From positions 26,608 to 90,607 of the forward strand of contig CAZGAQ010000017.1 of NCBI GenBank assembly GCA_964523405.1: a DNA stretch of 64,000 nucleotides. The letters run 5' to 3'. The notes under the pieces are model-generated. The model worked only from the letters and a program-made list of their open reading frames with translations. It made no database searches and had not been told where the DNA came from. Origin of the DNA: CAZGAQ01 sp964523405. Its GTDB lineage: Bacteria; Planctomycetota; Phycisphaerae; UBA1845; Fen-1342. Within the stretch, counting starts at the first letter, position 1; each line of letters begins with the position of its first letter. This document shows, one piece after another, positions 44,428-52,602 of the stretch. The translations under genes and the position numbers were made by a program.

Positions 44428-44921
44428 AACGCTACGAAGCGATGTTCCTGTTTGACACCGCGACCACGCGGGACTGGGCGGCGATCGAGCAGGAGGTGCG
44501 CCGCCTGTTGGAGCGCAGCGGCGCGAACCTGCTGGTGTGCGTGAAGTATGACGAGCGCAAGCTGGCATACGAGATTCGGCGGCGCAAGCGCGGCACGTAT
44601 GTGCTGACGTATTTCGACGCCCCGCCGGAGAAGCTCCAGGAACTCGAGCGCGACGCGCAGCTCAGCGAGTTCATCCTGCGCCTGCTGGTCCTGCGCAGCG
44701 AAATCAGCGAAGAGAAGCTGGCCGCCCTCAAGGCGCACGCGCCTGAAACGCCGCTGTGCCCCGCGGGCGACGGGCGGCGGCATGACGACGACCGCTACGG
44801 CAGCGGCGAGCGCCGGCCGCGCCGCGAGCACGAAGGCTACGAGCGCGGTCCCAGCGCCGAGGCCGTCCCCGCCCTGGAGAGTTTGGATGGGCCGGGCGCG
44901 GCCGGGCCGGACGAGGCCTAG
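44424..44921 (+). CDS. rpsF: 30S ribosomal protein bS6 with charged C-terminal extension
   Basis: The product is 165 residues from GTG 44424, overlapping the pth stop. KRYEAMFLFDTATTRDWAAI and RKRGTYVLTYFDAP identify bS6. About 60 extra residues, rich in Arg/Glu/Gly, follow the usual 100-residue fold. Confidence 0.93.
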   Translation: MKRYEAMFLFDTATTRDWAAIEQEVRRLLERSGANLLVCVKYDERKLAYEIRRRKRGTYVLTYFDAPPEKLQELERDAQLSEFILRLLVLRSEISEEKLAALKAHAPETPLCPAGDGRRHDDDRYGSGERRPRREHEGYERGPSAEAVPALESLDGPGAAGPDEA

Positions 44922-44973
44922 GCTCTTTAGGCCGGTGGCGCCCCCGCGGCACCGCGGCCCGAGGTGAGCAGCG

Positions 44974-45453
44974 ATGGCAAGCTACAACAAGGTGATCCTG
45001 ATGGGGAACCTGACGCGGGATCCCCAGTTGCGGTACCTGCCGAACAACACCGCCGTCTGCGAGTTTGGGCTGGCCGTCAATCGTCGCTGGCGCGACAAGG
45101 ACGGCAACCAGAAAGAGGATGTCTGCTTTGTCGACGTGGACGCGTTCGGGCGGCAAGGCGAGACGATCAACCAGTACATGACCAAGGGCCGGTCGATCCT
45201 GATCGAAGGACATCTGCGGCTGGATTCGTGGACCGGCCAGGATGGCCAGAAGCGCTCGCGGCACAAGGTCGTGGTCGAGACGTTCGCATTTACCGGTAGT
45301 CGCGGCGACGCGCCGGGCGGCGGGGGCGCCCCGGCGGACCGTGCCGCCCCCGAGCGCGGCGCGGTCGAGCGGCCGCGCGGCAGTGGTGCTCCCTCCGGCG
45401 GGTACGAGGCGGACGAAGTGCCCCCGCCGGCCGGCGAGGATATTCCCTTCTGA
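44974..45453 (+). CDS. ssb: Single-stranded DNA-binding protein
   Basis: The product is 159 residues with an OB-fold: YNKVILMGNLTRDPQLRYLP, FVDVDAFGRQGETINQYMTK and GRSILIEGHLRL. A Gly/Pro/Arg-rich linker ends in the interaction tail GEDIPF. GAGG lies upstream. It lies between rpsF and rpsR, as in most bacteria. Confidence 0.96.
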   Translation: MASYNKVILMGNLTRDPQLRYLPNNTAVCEFGLAVNRRWRDKDGNQKEDVCFVDVDAFGRQGETINQYMTKGRSILIEGHLRLDSWTGQDGQKRSRHKVVVETFAFTGSRGDAPGGGGAPADRAAPERGAVERPRGSGAPSGGYEADEVPPPAGEDIPF

Positions 45454-45478
45454 GATTCGCCTGTAACGAGGATTGGCT

Positions 45479-45730
45479 ATGAAACCGAGACCGACGCAGA
45501 AGAAACGCAAACCCCGTCGCTCCGCCGCCGATTCGCCGCGGCTGCGGGCGCCGCGCCTGAAGGTCGAGGATATCGACTACAAGGACGTCGCCACTCTGCA
45601 GCGTGTGACCAGCGCGCAGGGCAAGCTGTTCTCGCGCAAGCGCACCGGCCTGACGGCCGAGGGGCAGCGCAAGATGACCCTGGCACTGAAGCGGGCGCGC
45701 TTCCTGGCGCTGATGCCGTACGTGACCTGA
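45479..45730 (+). CDS. rpsR: 30S ribosomal protein bS18
   Basis: The product is 83 residues from ATG 45479 behind GAGG; a TTG two codons upstream is an alternative. VEDIDYKDVATLQRVTSAQG KLFSRKRTGLTAEGQRKM (split here) is the bS18 core. The N-terminus is Arg/Lys/Pro-rich. Confidence 0.95.
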   Translation: MKPRPTQKKRKPRRSAADSPRLRAPRLKVEDIDYKDVATLQRVTSAQGKLFSRKRTGLTAEGQRKMTLALKRARFLALMPYVT

Positions 45731-45787
45731 GCGCTGCCGGTTTGCAGTGCGTGACCTGGCAGTGAACTGAAGACGGAGAACCGAACT

Positions 45788-46309
45788 ATGCGGTTGTTGC
45801 TCCTGGAAGACGTGCGCAAGCTCGGACACATCGGCGACATCGTCGAAGTGAAGTCCGGCTACGCCCGCAACTATCTGCTCCCGCACCGGCTGGCGACCGA
45901 GCCGACCGAAGAGAACATCAAGGGTATTGAGGAAAAGCGCAAGCACGCCGCGGCCGAGCGGGCGCGCAAGATGAAGGAATTCACGGAGCTGGTGGAGCGG
46001 ATGAAGGACGTCTCGGTCACGATCGAGGCGGCCGCCAATCCGGAAGGCACGCTCTATGGCTCCGTGGGCCCGAAGGACATCGCCGGCGCGCTCAACGCGC
46101 AAGGCTTCCCGGTCCTCCCGGATCACGTTCTGCTGGACGTGCCGATCCGCACGCTGGATAATCGGCAGGTGACCCTGGAGTTCACGGACGAGATCAACAC
46201 CCAGATCAAGGTGTGGGTCGTCCGCGAGGGAGGCGCCGTCGATGACGAGCACGCCAACCAGCCCGAGCCCGCCGACGCCGCTGCCAGCGCCGAGGAAGCC
46301 GCCGGCTAG
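45788..46309 (+). CDS. rplI: 50S ribosomal protein bL9
   Basis: The product is 173 residues. MRLLLLEDVRKLGHIGDIVE VKSGYARNYLLPHRLA (split) is the N-domain. A long helix follows, then the C-domain. The 3' end overlaps the dnaB coding sequence by 68 nt. Confidence 0.95.
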   Translation: MRLLLLEDVRKLGHIGDIVEVKSGYARNYLLPHRLATEPTEENIKGIEEKRKHAAAERARKMKEFTELVERMKDVSVTIEAAANPEGTLYGSVGPKDIAGALNAQGFPVLPDHVLLDVPIRTLDNRQVTLEFTDEINTQIKVWVVREGGAVDDEHANQPEPADAAASAEEAAG

Positions 46310-47717
46310 TCCCAGCCCGGCTCTCGACCGGCTCTTGCCGCAGGACATCGAGGCCGAGCGCGCTGTGCTCGGCTCGATGCTCCTGGAGGAGCGCGTCACG
46401 GCCGAGGTTATCGAGGTTCTGCGCGATGCAGGCGCCGACGCCTTCGTGCGCGAGAACCACCAGCGGCTGTACGACACGCTGCTCGCCCTCTACACGGCCA
46501 GTCAGCCGTTCGACAGCGTCCTGATTTGCCAGGAGCTGATCCGCCGCGGCTGGATGGCGCTCGCCACGAACGAGTTTCTGGCGGGCTTCCTGGGGGCCGT
46601 GCCGCACGCGCTGCGTGCCCGCCACTATGCGGGGGTCGTGTACGACAAGTATCTGCTGCGGCAGCTCATCGCGGCGACCGACCAGGTGCTGCGCACCGCG
46701 CTGGACAACGACCAGCCCGCCCGCGAGGTCCTCGACGAGGCGGAGAAGGTCATCTTCAATGTCACCGAGCGGCGGGTCACCGGGGAGAGTCAGCCGCTGT
46801 CTGATCTGGTTGCCGAGGCCTTCGAGAAGATCGAGAACCGGGATGAGAACACCCTCACCGGCCTGCCGACCGGCTACCCCGATCTCGACGAGATGACCTG
46901 CGGGCTGCAGCCCGGCGAGTTCATCGTCATCGCGGGGCGCCCGTCGATGGGCAAGACAGCGCTGGGGCTGTGCATCGCCGAGAACATGGCCACCGGCAGC
47001 AACGCCCGGCACGAGCCCATTCCGGTGCTTTTCTTCTCGCTGGAAATGAGCCGCCAGCAGCTCGCGCAGCGCCTGCTCTGCAGCCAGGCGCGCGTCGACG
47101 CGCAGCGCCTCCGCCGGGGGCGCCACTCGCACGAGGACCTCGAACACCTCAAGCACGCCGCCGACGTCCTCAGCAAGTCACCGCTGCTGATCGACGACTC
47201 CGCGGACCTGACGATCCTGGAGTTGCGGGCGCGGGCGCGGCTGGCCTGGCGCCGCCACGACATTCGGGCGGTGTTCGTCGACTATCTCCAGCTCATGCGC
47301 GTGCCCAAGAGCGAGAACCGCCAGGTCGAGGTGGCCACGGTCTCGCGCGGACTCAAAGCGCTCGCCAAGGACCTCGGCGTGCCCGTGATCGCCATGGCCC
47401 AGCTCAACCGCAGTCCCGAGGACAAGTCACGCCACGGCAACAAGCCGCGGATGAGCGACCTGCGCGAGTCAGGGGCGATCGAGCAGGACGCCGACCTGAT
47501 CGGCCTGTTGCATCGCGAGACCTACTACAAGGACGGGCCGGGCGAAGGGGAGGACGAAGGCGGCGAGAATACCGCCGAGCTGATCATCGCCAAGCAGCGC
47601 AACGGTCCGGTCGGCAAGGTCGACCTGCACTGGCACAAGCAGTACACGCGCTTCGAAAGCCGCATGCCGCGCCTGGGGGACGACTACGCGCGCTCCGCGG
47701 GCGGGCCCGACTTCTGA
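46242..47717 (+). CDS. dnaB: Replicative DNA helicase DnaB
   Basis: The product is 491 residues. The N-domain starts LLPQDIEAERAVLGSMLLEE. The helicase core has Walker A GRPSMGKTAL near 235, LFFSLEMSRQQLAQRLL, DYLQLM (Walker B) and SDLRESGAIEQDAD. The ATG at 46242 gives a Ser/Pro-rich leader and overlaps rplI by 68 nt; no better start is seen before the conserved domain except TTG 46334. No intein is present. Confidence 0.95.
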   Translation: MTSTPTSPSPPTPLPAPRKPPASPSPALDRLLPQDIEAERAVLGSMLLEERVTAEVIEVLRDAGADAFVRENHQRLYDTLLALYTASQPFDSVLICQELIRRGWMALATNEFLAGFLGAVPHALRARHYAGVVYDKYLLRQLIAATDQVLRTALDNDQPAREVLDEAEKVIFNVTERRVTGESQPLSDLVAEAFEKIENRDENTLTGLPTGYPDLDEMTCGLQPGEFIVIAGRPSMGKTALGLCIAENMATGSNARHEPIPVLFFSLEMSRQQLAQRLLCSQARVDAQRLRRGRHSHEDLEHLKHAADVLSKSPLLIDDSADLTILELRARARLAWRRHDIRAVFVDYLQLMRVPKSENRQVEVATVSRGLKALAKDLGVPVIAMAQLNRSPEDKSRHGNKPRMSDLRESGAIEQDADLIGLLHRETYYKDGPGEGEDEGGENTAELIIAKQRNGPVGKVDLHWHKQYTRFESRMPRLGDDYARSAGGPDF

Positions 47718-47913
47718 GTCGGCCGCCGCGCGACTACGCGGACGTAACGCACGGGTCACGCCGCGCGCGAGATCGGACGGAACGCGGCGTCTCACGCGTC
47801 CGATAGAAGGGTTTCCTGCTTCGCGACAAGGAAACCAACAGACGCGCAAGTCGGTTAAGCACCGGTATTCGCGGCGGAGTTTCGCACAATCCGCCGCCCA
47901 GGTCTTGCCTATT

Positions 47914-47943
47914 TTGACATTGCCGCGTGACGCGCGGTAAGAT
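47914..47943 (+). promoter_or_regulatory. Probable promoter of the pseudo-receiver/GGDEF gene pair
   Basis: Perfect TTGACA (47914-47919) and TAAGAT (47938-47943) lie 18 nt apart, about 50 nt before the GTG at 47997. A stem GGTTTCCT/AGGAAACC (47810-47817, 47829-47836) lies upstream. Confidence 0.65.
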
Positions 47944-47996
47944 GTTCCAAAGAGCGAGACCCGGGGCATAGATCCGATCGTCCGAGGAGCTGCGAG

Positions 47997-48614
47997 GTGA
48001 CGCTCGTCCGTCAGGCACTGCACATTCGCACGGGACAGCGCGCCACAGTCGAGGCGCTTGACGCGTGGCTCGCGGATCACGCGGTGGCGGTGGTGCCGGT
48101 CGCGGACGTCTACGCGGCCTGCGTGCACCTGCTGCAGCGCTACGACCAAGTACCGGAGCTGGTGCTGCTCGGGGCGGACTGGCTCTCGGCCAGCGAACTC
48201 GGCATCCTGCGCTATGTGCGCGAGACCTGGCCGCGCGCCGCGATCATCGTCTACGGCGCGGCGCGCGACTGGTCGGCCTGCGAGCTCGCGCCGCTCACCA
48301 TGGTCTGCCAAGGGGCGCCCGAGTTGCAGCGGCTCATCGCTCAGACGCCGGCCGAAGTCGTGCGACGTATCCACGGCGAGCCGGTACCTCTGGCCGCGTC
48401 CAATGCGAGTGGGCCGGCCGCCGTGAGCGCCGTGGTCGCGCCGTGTCCGGATCGGCCCGTCGCCGTGGCGGGGGAAACGGGATTGCTGGACTACTCCGCG
48501 CCGGCGGAGTCCGGTGCGCTGGAGGGCGCCCCGGCCGCCGGTGGGGCCGCGCCGCGCGCCCTGCTGACGGCAGAAGAGCTGGCGGCGCTGCTGGATCGGA
48601 GCGACGAACGCTGA
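47997..48614 (+). CDS. Pseudo-receiver protein of unknown function
   Basis: The product is 205 residues from GTG 47997 behind GAGGAG. Residues 15-120 have the alternating pattern of a receiver domain. In PELVLLGADWLSASELGILR the usual phospho-acceptor Asp is replaced by Gly, and AAIIVYGAARD follows. The C-terminal 85 residues are Ala/Pro/Gly-rich and end in a short helix (TAEELAALLDRSDER). It lies 37 nt before the GGDEF gene and probably shares its promoter. The fold assignment is inferred from pattern only. Confidence 0.6.
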   Translation: MTLVRQALHIRTGQRATVEALDAWLADHAVAVVPVADVYAACVHLLQRYDQVPELVLLGADWLSASELGILRYVRETWPRAAIIVYGAARDWSACELAPLTMVCQGAPELQRLIAQTPAEVVRRIHGEPVPLAASNASGPAAVSAVVAPCPDRPVAVAGETGLLDYSAPAESGALEGAPAAGGAAPRALLTAEELAALLDRSDER

Positions 48615-48651
48615 GCGGCGGCAAGCGCTGGGATGGGTGAAGGAAGCTGGC

Positions 48652-49944
48652 ATGCGCGCCAATGCCCAATTGCTGGTGATTGGTTCGGCTTCGCTGGCGG
48701 GCGAAGTGGCCCGGGCGTTGCCGCGCTGCCGCAGCCTGGGAATCGAGAATTTGCTGGGTGGGGTGTGGACGGTGGGGCGGCGGAACTTCGACGCGGTGGT
48801 CGTGTCGCTGGGGTTGGGGACGGGGGTGGTTCCCGCGCTACGCAGCTTGCGCCAGGTCGCCCCGGCGGTGCGCATCGTGGTCACCCTGCCGCCCGCGGAG
48901 GAGCCGCGCGCGCGCGAAGTGCTGGCCGCAGGCGCGGATGACTACGTGCTGGAGCCGGTGGTACGCGAAGACCTGGAGGCGGCCCTGCAGATCAACGCGG
49001 CGCCTGCGAGCAATGGCCAGGAGCCGGCCGGTCCGACCGTCGAGGAACTGGTGGAGTTCGGCGAGGTGCTGCGGAATCTCGGCGAGGGTGCCGGGCCGAC
49101 CCTGGAGCGTCTGGCCGGTCTCGTGCAAAAAGCGTTCGGGGCGGAAGGGGCGGTGGTGCGGCTCGACGACCTGCTGGTGGCGACGGGCGTCGCCGGCACG
49201 CCGGTGCTGCAGGAGCCGATCCATCGGCAGGACACCGTGGTGGGCAGCCTCGGACTGGGACGGCGCCTGCGCGGCAGCTACTCCGTCAGCAGTGCGGCCC
49301 GCCTCGGCGACTACGCCCGTCTGGTCGAGACGGTGCTGGCGCAGGTGCGCGAACGTGAGCACTGGCAGGCGCTCGCGTGGCACGACGATCTGACGGGCCT
49401 GCACAACCGGCGCTACTTCGAGACGCGGCTGGATCAGCTGATCGGCGGCGCGCTGGACGAGCGGCAGCGTCTGACCGTGCTGCTGTTCGACATCGACGAC
49501 TTCAAGACCTACAACGACCGCTACGGGCACGACACCGGGGACGCGCTGCTGCGTGAAGTTGCGACGCTGCTGACGCACTGCTCGCGCGAACGCGACATCG
49601 TTTCGCGCTATGGCGGGGACGAGTTCGCCGTGGTGCTGTGGGATGCCGAGAAGCCGCGCGTGCCCGGTTCGCAGCATCCCAGCGACCCGATGGCGCTGGC
49701 GGACCGCTTTCGCAAGGCGATCACGGAACACCACTTCGCGTGCCTGGGCCCGATGGCGCCGGGGCCGGTCACGATCAGCGGGGGACTGGCGTGTCTGCCG
49801 TGGGATGGCAAGTCGCGCGCGGAACTCATGAAGGCCGCGGACGCCGCGCTGCTGGAGGCCAAGCGCACGGGGAAGAACCGCCTCGCGCTGGCCAACGGGA
49901 GCAGCGGGGAGACCGCGGCGCAGCAGGCCGCAACCGGGGAGTAG
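48652..49944 (+). CDS. GGDEF diguanylate cyclase with pseudo-receiver N-terminus
   Basis: The product is 430 residues from ATG 48652 behind AAGGA (GTG 48637 is an alternative). Residues 1-120 are receiver-like, but the acceptor position is Ser in FDAVVVSLGLGTG; LAAGADDYVLEPV fits the end of the domain. A GAF-like middle region spans about 150-235. The catalytic domain has DDLTGLHNRRYFE, LFDIDDFKTYND and the intact RYGGDEFAVV. The inhibitory-site sequence RERD lies five residues before GGDEF. It should make cyclic di-GMP, with input by something other than Asp phosphorylation. Confidence 0.88.
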   Translation: MRANAQLLVIGSASLAGEVARALPRCRSLGIENLLGGVWTVGRRNFDAVVVSLGLGTGVVPALRSLRQVAPAVRIVVTLPPAEEPRAREVLAAGADDYVLEPVVREDLEAALQINAAPASNGQEPAGPTVEELVEFGEVLRNLGEGAGPTLERLAGLVQKAFGAEGAVVRLDDLLVATGVAGTPVLQEPIHRQDTVVGSLGLGRRLRGSYSVSSAARLGDYARLVETVLAQVREREHWQALAWHDDLTGLHNRRYFETRLDQLIGGALDERQRLTVLLFDIDDFKTYNDRYGHDTGDALLREVATLLTHCSRERDIVSRYGGDEFAVVLWDAEKPRVPGSQHPSDPMALADRFRKAITEHHFACLGPMAPGPVTISGGLACLPWDGKSRAELMKAADAALLEAKRTGKNRLALANGSSGETAAQQAATGE

Positions 49945-50044
49945 TCTCGCGTGCGTGCGGCGGCGTCGGCGGGACGTGAGCGTCCGATAATCGACATCGT
50001 GACGTTGTTTTACACAAACTCAAACCGCTTTCGGGACAGGACGT

Positions 50045-50050
50045 TATAAT
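50045..50050 (+). promoter_or_regulatory. Possible -10 element upstream of the papain-like gene
   Basis: A perfect TATAAT lies 150 nt before the likely GTG at 50200. No convincing -35 is at the right distance, so confidence is limited. Confidence 0.4.
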
Positions 50051-50199
50051 GGGGGCCGTTCGCCGGGCGCGCCGGGGAACGACGCGCTGGAGTTGGAGTC
50101 ACTTTGTCCGTCGCCCGCACCGCCGCCTTACGCCCGGGCCGCTGCGCCCGGGGCAGCTGCGCGACGGGGCGCGTGACGCAGCACACGAAGGAGCTGGGT

Positions 50200-52227
50200 G
50201 TGCAAAGCACGCATGCGCTGGGAAGTCTGGGAATCACACGCAACAATTTGTGCTGGTGGACGGCGAGCCTGGTGTGGGCCGGTCTGCTCGTCGCGCCCGC
50301 CCACGCGCAACTGGGTGAGAAGGAAATCGCCGCGTTGCGCGCCCAGGGGGACCAGGAGGGCTGGACGTTCACCGTGGGGGAGAATGATGCCACCCGCTAT
50401 CCGCTCGAGCAACTCTGCGGCTTGGTGGAGCCGCCCGGGTGGCGCGAGCGCGCGGTCGTCGCGGCCGGCCCGAGCGAGCAGCAGGTGCGCGCGCTGCCGT
50501 CGTCGTACGACTGGCGCAATGTCGGCGGCGTGAACTACCTCACGCCGGTCCGCAACCAGGGTGGCTGCGGCTCGTGCTGGGCCTTCGCGGCCGTCGGCGC
50601 GTTCGAGAGCGCGATCAAGCGCTCGGACGGCATGGACGTGGATTTGTCCGAGCAGTGGCTGGTGAGCTGCACGTCGGCCGGGACGTGCCAGGGCGGCTGG
50701 CACACCGAGGCGCTGGACCAGATGATGTGTGTGGGCAGTGGCGGAGATCCGTGCCGCGGCTTGGGCGCGGTGATGGAGTCCGCGTTTCCGTACGTGGCGT
50801 GGGACGCGCCGTGCCAGTGCCCGTACATGCACCCGTACTGTGTCAGCGGCTGGGTGATGGTGGGCGGCTCCACAAGCGCGATCAAGCAGGCGATTTACGA
50901 TCACGGCCCGGTCGCGGTGACGGTCTATGCGAGTAACTCGTTCCAGGGTTACACGGGCGGGGTTTACAACGCGTGTCCGTCCGGCTCGCTGAATCACGCG
51001 GTCGTGCTGGTCGGCTGGAATGACGCCAATGGTGGGTATTGGATCATGCGCAACTCGTGGGGCGCAGGCTGGGGCGAGAGCGGGTATATGCGCATCCGGT
51101 ACAACTGCTCGGGCATTGGCACGAATCCGGTCTACGTGCAGTACACGCCGGTGGACTGCAACGGCAACGGTATCCCGGACCGCGTCGAGGTGGCCAACGG
51201 CACGGCCCCGGACTGCAACGGCAACTACGTGCCCGACGAGTGTGAACTCGCCGCCGGCACGGTGCCCGACTGCAACGGCAACGGCATCCCGGACAGTTGC
51301 GACATCGCGAGCGGCCTATTCCAGGACTGCAACACCAATGGGGTGCCGGATGTGTGCGAGCTGGCGGGCCAGGACTGCAACGGGAACGGAGTTCTGGATG
51401 CCTGCGACATCGCGGCCGGCTTGCTGCCGGACTGCAACGGCAACGGCGTTCCCGACGGCTGCGAGATCGCGCAGGGGTTGGCCACCGACTGCAACGGCAA
51501 CGGCATCCCGGACATTTGCGACCTGACCGCGGCGTACCGGGTCATGTCGCCGGTATATGCCCCGGTAGGCTACGGCCATGAGTTCACGTTCACGCTGGCG
51601 CCGGTGCAGCTCGCGACCGGTGACGTGACGCTGCACCTGTGGGCCACGGGCGACCTGAACTTCTACAACAAGAACGTCGCCATCTACTTCAATGATGTGC
51701 TCGCCACGACGGCCTTCACCGGCGTCGCCTACTACTGCGAGCCCAGCACCGATGACCTCGTCGTTGCGAAAGACGTGTTCAACGCGGCGGCCGCCAGCGG
51801 TGCGGTGAACATCCGGCTCGTGCCGTCGGACAGCGTGAACGGCGCGGCCTGTCCTTCGAGCCGGCTGCAGTTTGAAGTGTCGTACCCGGCGGTCGCGCTG
51901 GGCCGCGACTGCAACGGGAACGGCACGCTCGATGACTGCGACATTCTCGCCGGCCGCAGCCAGGACACGGATCACAACGGGATTCCGGACGAGTGTGTCC
52001 CGCCGGCCGACTGCCCGGGCGACAGCAACTGTGACGGCCTGGTGAACTGGCGGGACATCGATTACCTGATCGCGGGCATGAACGATAACCAGGCCGCGTG
52101 GCGCGCGTTGTTCGCCGGTAACGCCCCGGCTTGCGCGTATCTCAACTGCGACTCCAACGTGGATCAGTACGTAAACTGGCGCGATATCGATTCGTTCATC
52201 GCGAAGATGAACACAGCCTGTCCGTAG
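50200..52227 (+). CDS. Secreted papain-family (C1) cysteine protease with EF-hand-like repeats and dockerin-like tail
   Basis: The GTG at 50200 follows AAGGAG (50188-50193) and gives 675 residues with a signal (NNLCWWTASLVWAGLLVAPAHA). A short propeptide precedes YDWRNVGGVNYLTPVRNQGG. The triad is Cys126 (GGCGSCWAFAA), His266 (SLNHAVVLVGW) and Asn285 (MRNSWGAGWGESG). Seven DCNGNGIPD-type repeats follow (about 321-450), like calcium-binding thrombospondin-3 units, then a beta-sandwich and two more units. The dockerin-like module is at 52012-52224. It probably cleaves extracellular protein while attached to the surface or a matrix. Confidence 0.93.
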   Translation: MQSTHALGSLGITRNNLCWWTASLVWAGLLVAPAHAQLGEKEIAALRAQGDQEGWTFTVGENDATRYPLEQLCGLVEPPGWRERAVVAAGPSEQQVRALPSSYDWRNVGGVNYLTPVRNQGGCGSCWAFAAVGAFESAIKRSDGMDVDLSEQWLVSCTSAGTCQGGWHTEALDQMMCVGSGGDPCRGLGAVMESAFPYVAWDAPCQCPYMHPYCVSGWVMVGGSTSAIKQAIYDHGPVAVTVYASNSFQGYTGGVYNACPSGSLNHAVVLVGWNDANGGYWIMRNSWGAGWGESGYMRIRYNCSGIGTNPVYVQYTPVDCNGNGIPDRVEVANGTAPDCNGNYVPDECELAAGTVPDCNGNGIPDSCDIASGLFQDCNTNGVPDVCELAGQDCNGNGVLDACDIAAGLLPDCNGNGVPDGCEIAQGLATDCNGNGIPDICDLTAAYRVMSPVYAPVGYGHEFTFTLAPVQLATGDVTLHLWATGDLNFYNKNVAIYFNDVLATTAFTGVAYYCEPSTDDLVVAKDVFNAAAASGAVNIRLVPSDSVNGAACPSSRLQFEVSYPAVALGRDCNGNGTLDDCDILAGRSQDTDHNGIPDECVPPADCPGDSNCDGLVNWRDIDYLIAGMNDNQAAWRALFAGNAPACAYLNCDSNVDQYVNWRDIDSFIAKMNTACP

Positions 52228-52292
52228 GACGGAAGGCCGCGAGACTGAGGAGCGCGGGCGGTTGCTGCGGCCGCAGCGCCAGGCACGAACAT

Positions 52293-52331
52293 CGCGAGCC
52301 CGGGATGCCGATGCGGCGTTCCGGGCTCGCG
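52293..52331 (+). terminator. Possible terminator of the papain-like gene
   Basis: CGCGAGCCCGG and CCGGGCTCGCG pair perfectly around 17 nt that may itself pair. The absence of a U-rich tail keeps confidence low. Confidence 0.35.
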
Positions 52332-52429
52332 GCGTTGGGGGACGGCGTCACGCCGCGGGAAGCACGGCGCGTGTCGGAGCGGGTCCGGAGACACGCCGTG
52401 TGCGTGAGGAGGGATTACGCCGGCGCGAA

Positions 52430-52458
52430 TTGGCGTCTGTCACAAGTTGTGTTATACT
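52430..52458 (+). promoter_or_regulatory. Probable promoter of the repeat/dockerin gene
   Basis: TTGGCG (52430-52435) and TATACT (52453-52458) are 17 nt apart, in a locally AT-richer stretch about 135 nt before the gene. Confidence 0.65.
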
Positions 52459-52602
52459 TCATGTGCTATTGATCGTGCGGGTGAAGGTAACTGCCCGCGC
52501 GATTCGGGGTGGAGGCCCGGCTGCGGTCCAGTACCCACGGACTCGGCTTGGGGGGCCTCCTCCGACAACCCCTGCGTTTTCTCCTTGCTCAGGAGGCAGG
52601 CT

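Larger units (their letters stand above)
52228..52602. other. Intergenic region with hairpin and promoter
   Basis: A perfect 11-bp stem (52293-52303, 52321-52331) lies 66 nt after the papain-like gene. It has no U-tract and could be a terminator. A good promoter (52430-52458) and a 130-nt leader precede the 52603 gene. No additional gene is seen. Confidence 0.5.

Noticed and set aside
46242..46309. Frameshift or assembly error at the rplI-dnaB overlap
   Set aside because: Both proteins are complete and the overlap region reads plausibly in both frames as variable tail and Ser/Pro leader.
51160..51540. Regularly spaced GACTGCAACGGCAAC units resembling a direct-repeat array
   Set aside because: They are codons of the DCNGNGIPD protein repeats in an intact frame, not a CRISPR array; spacers are coding and non-unique.
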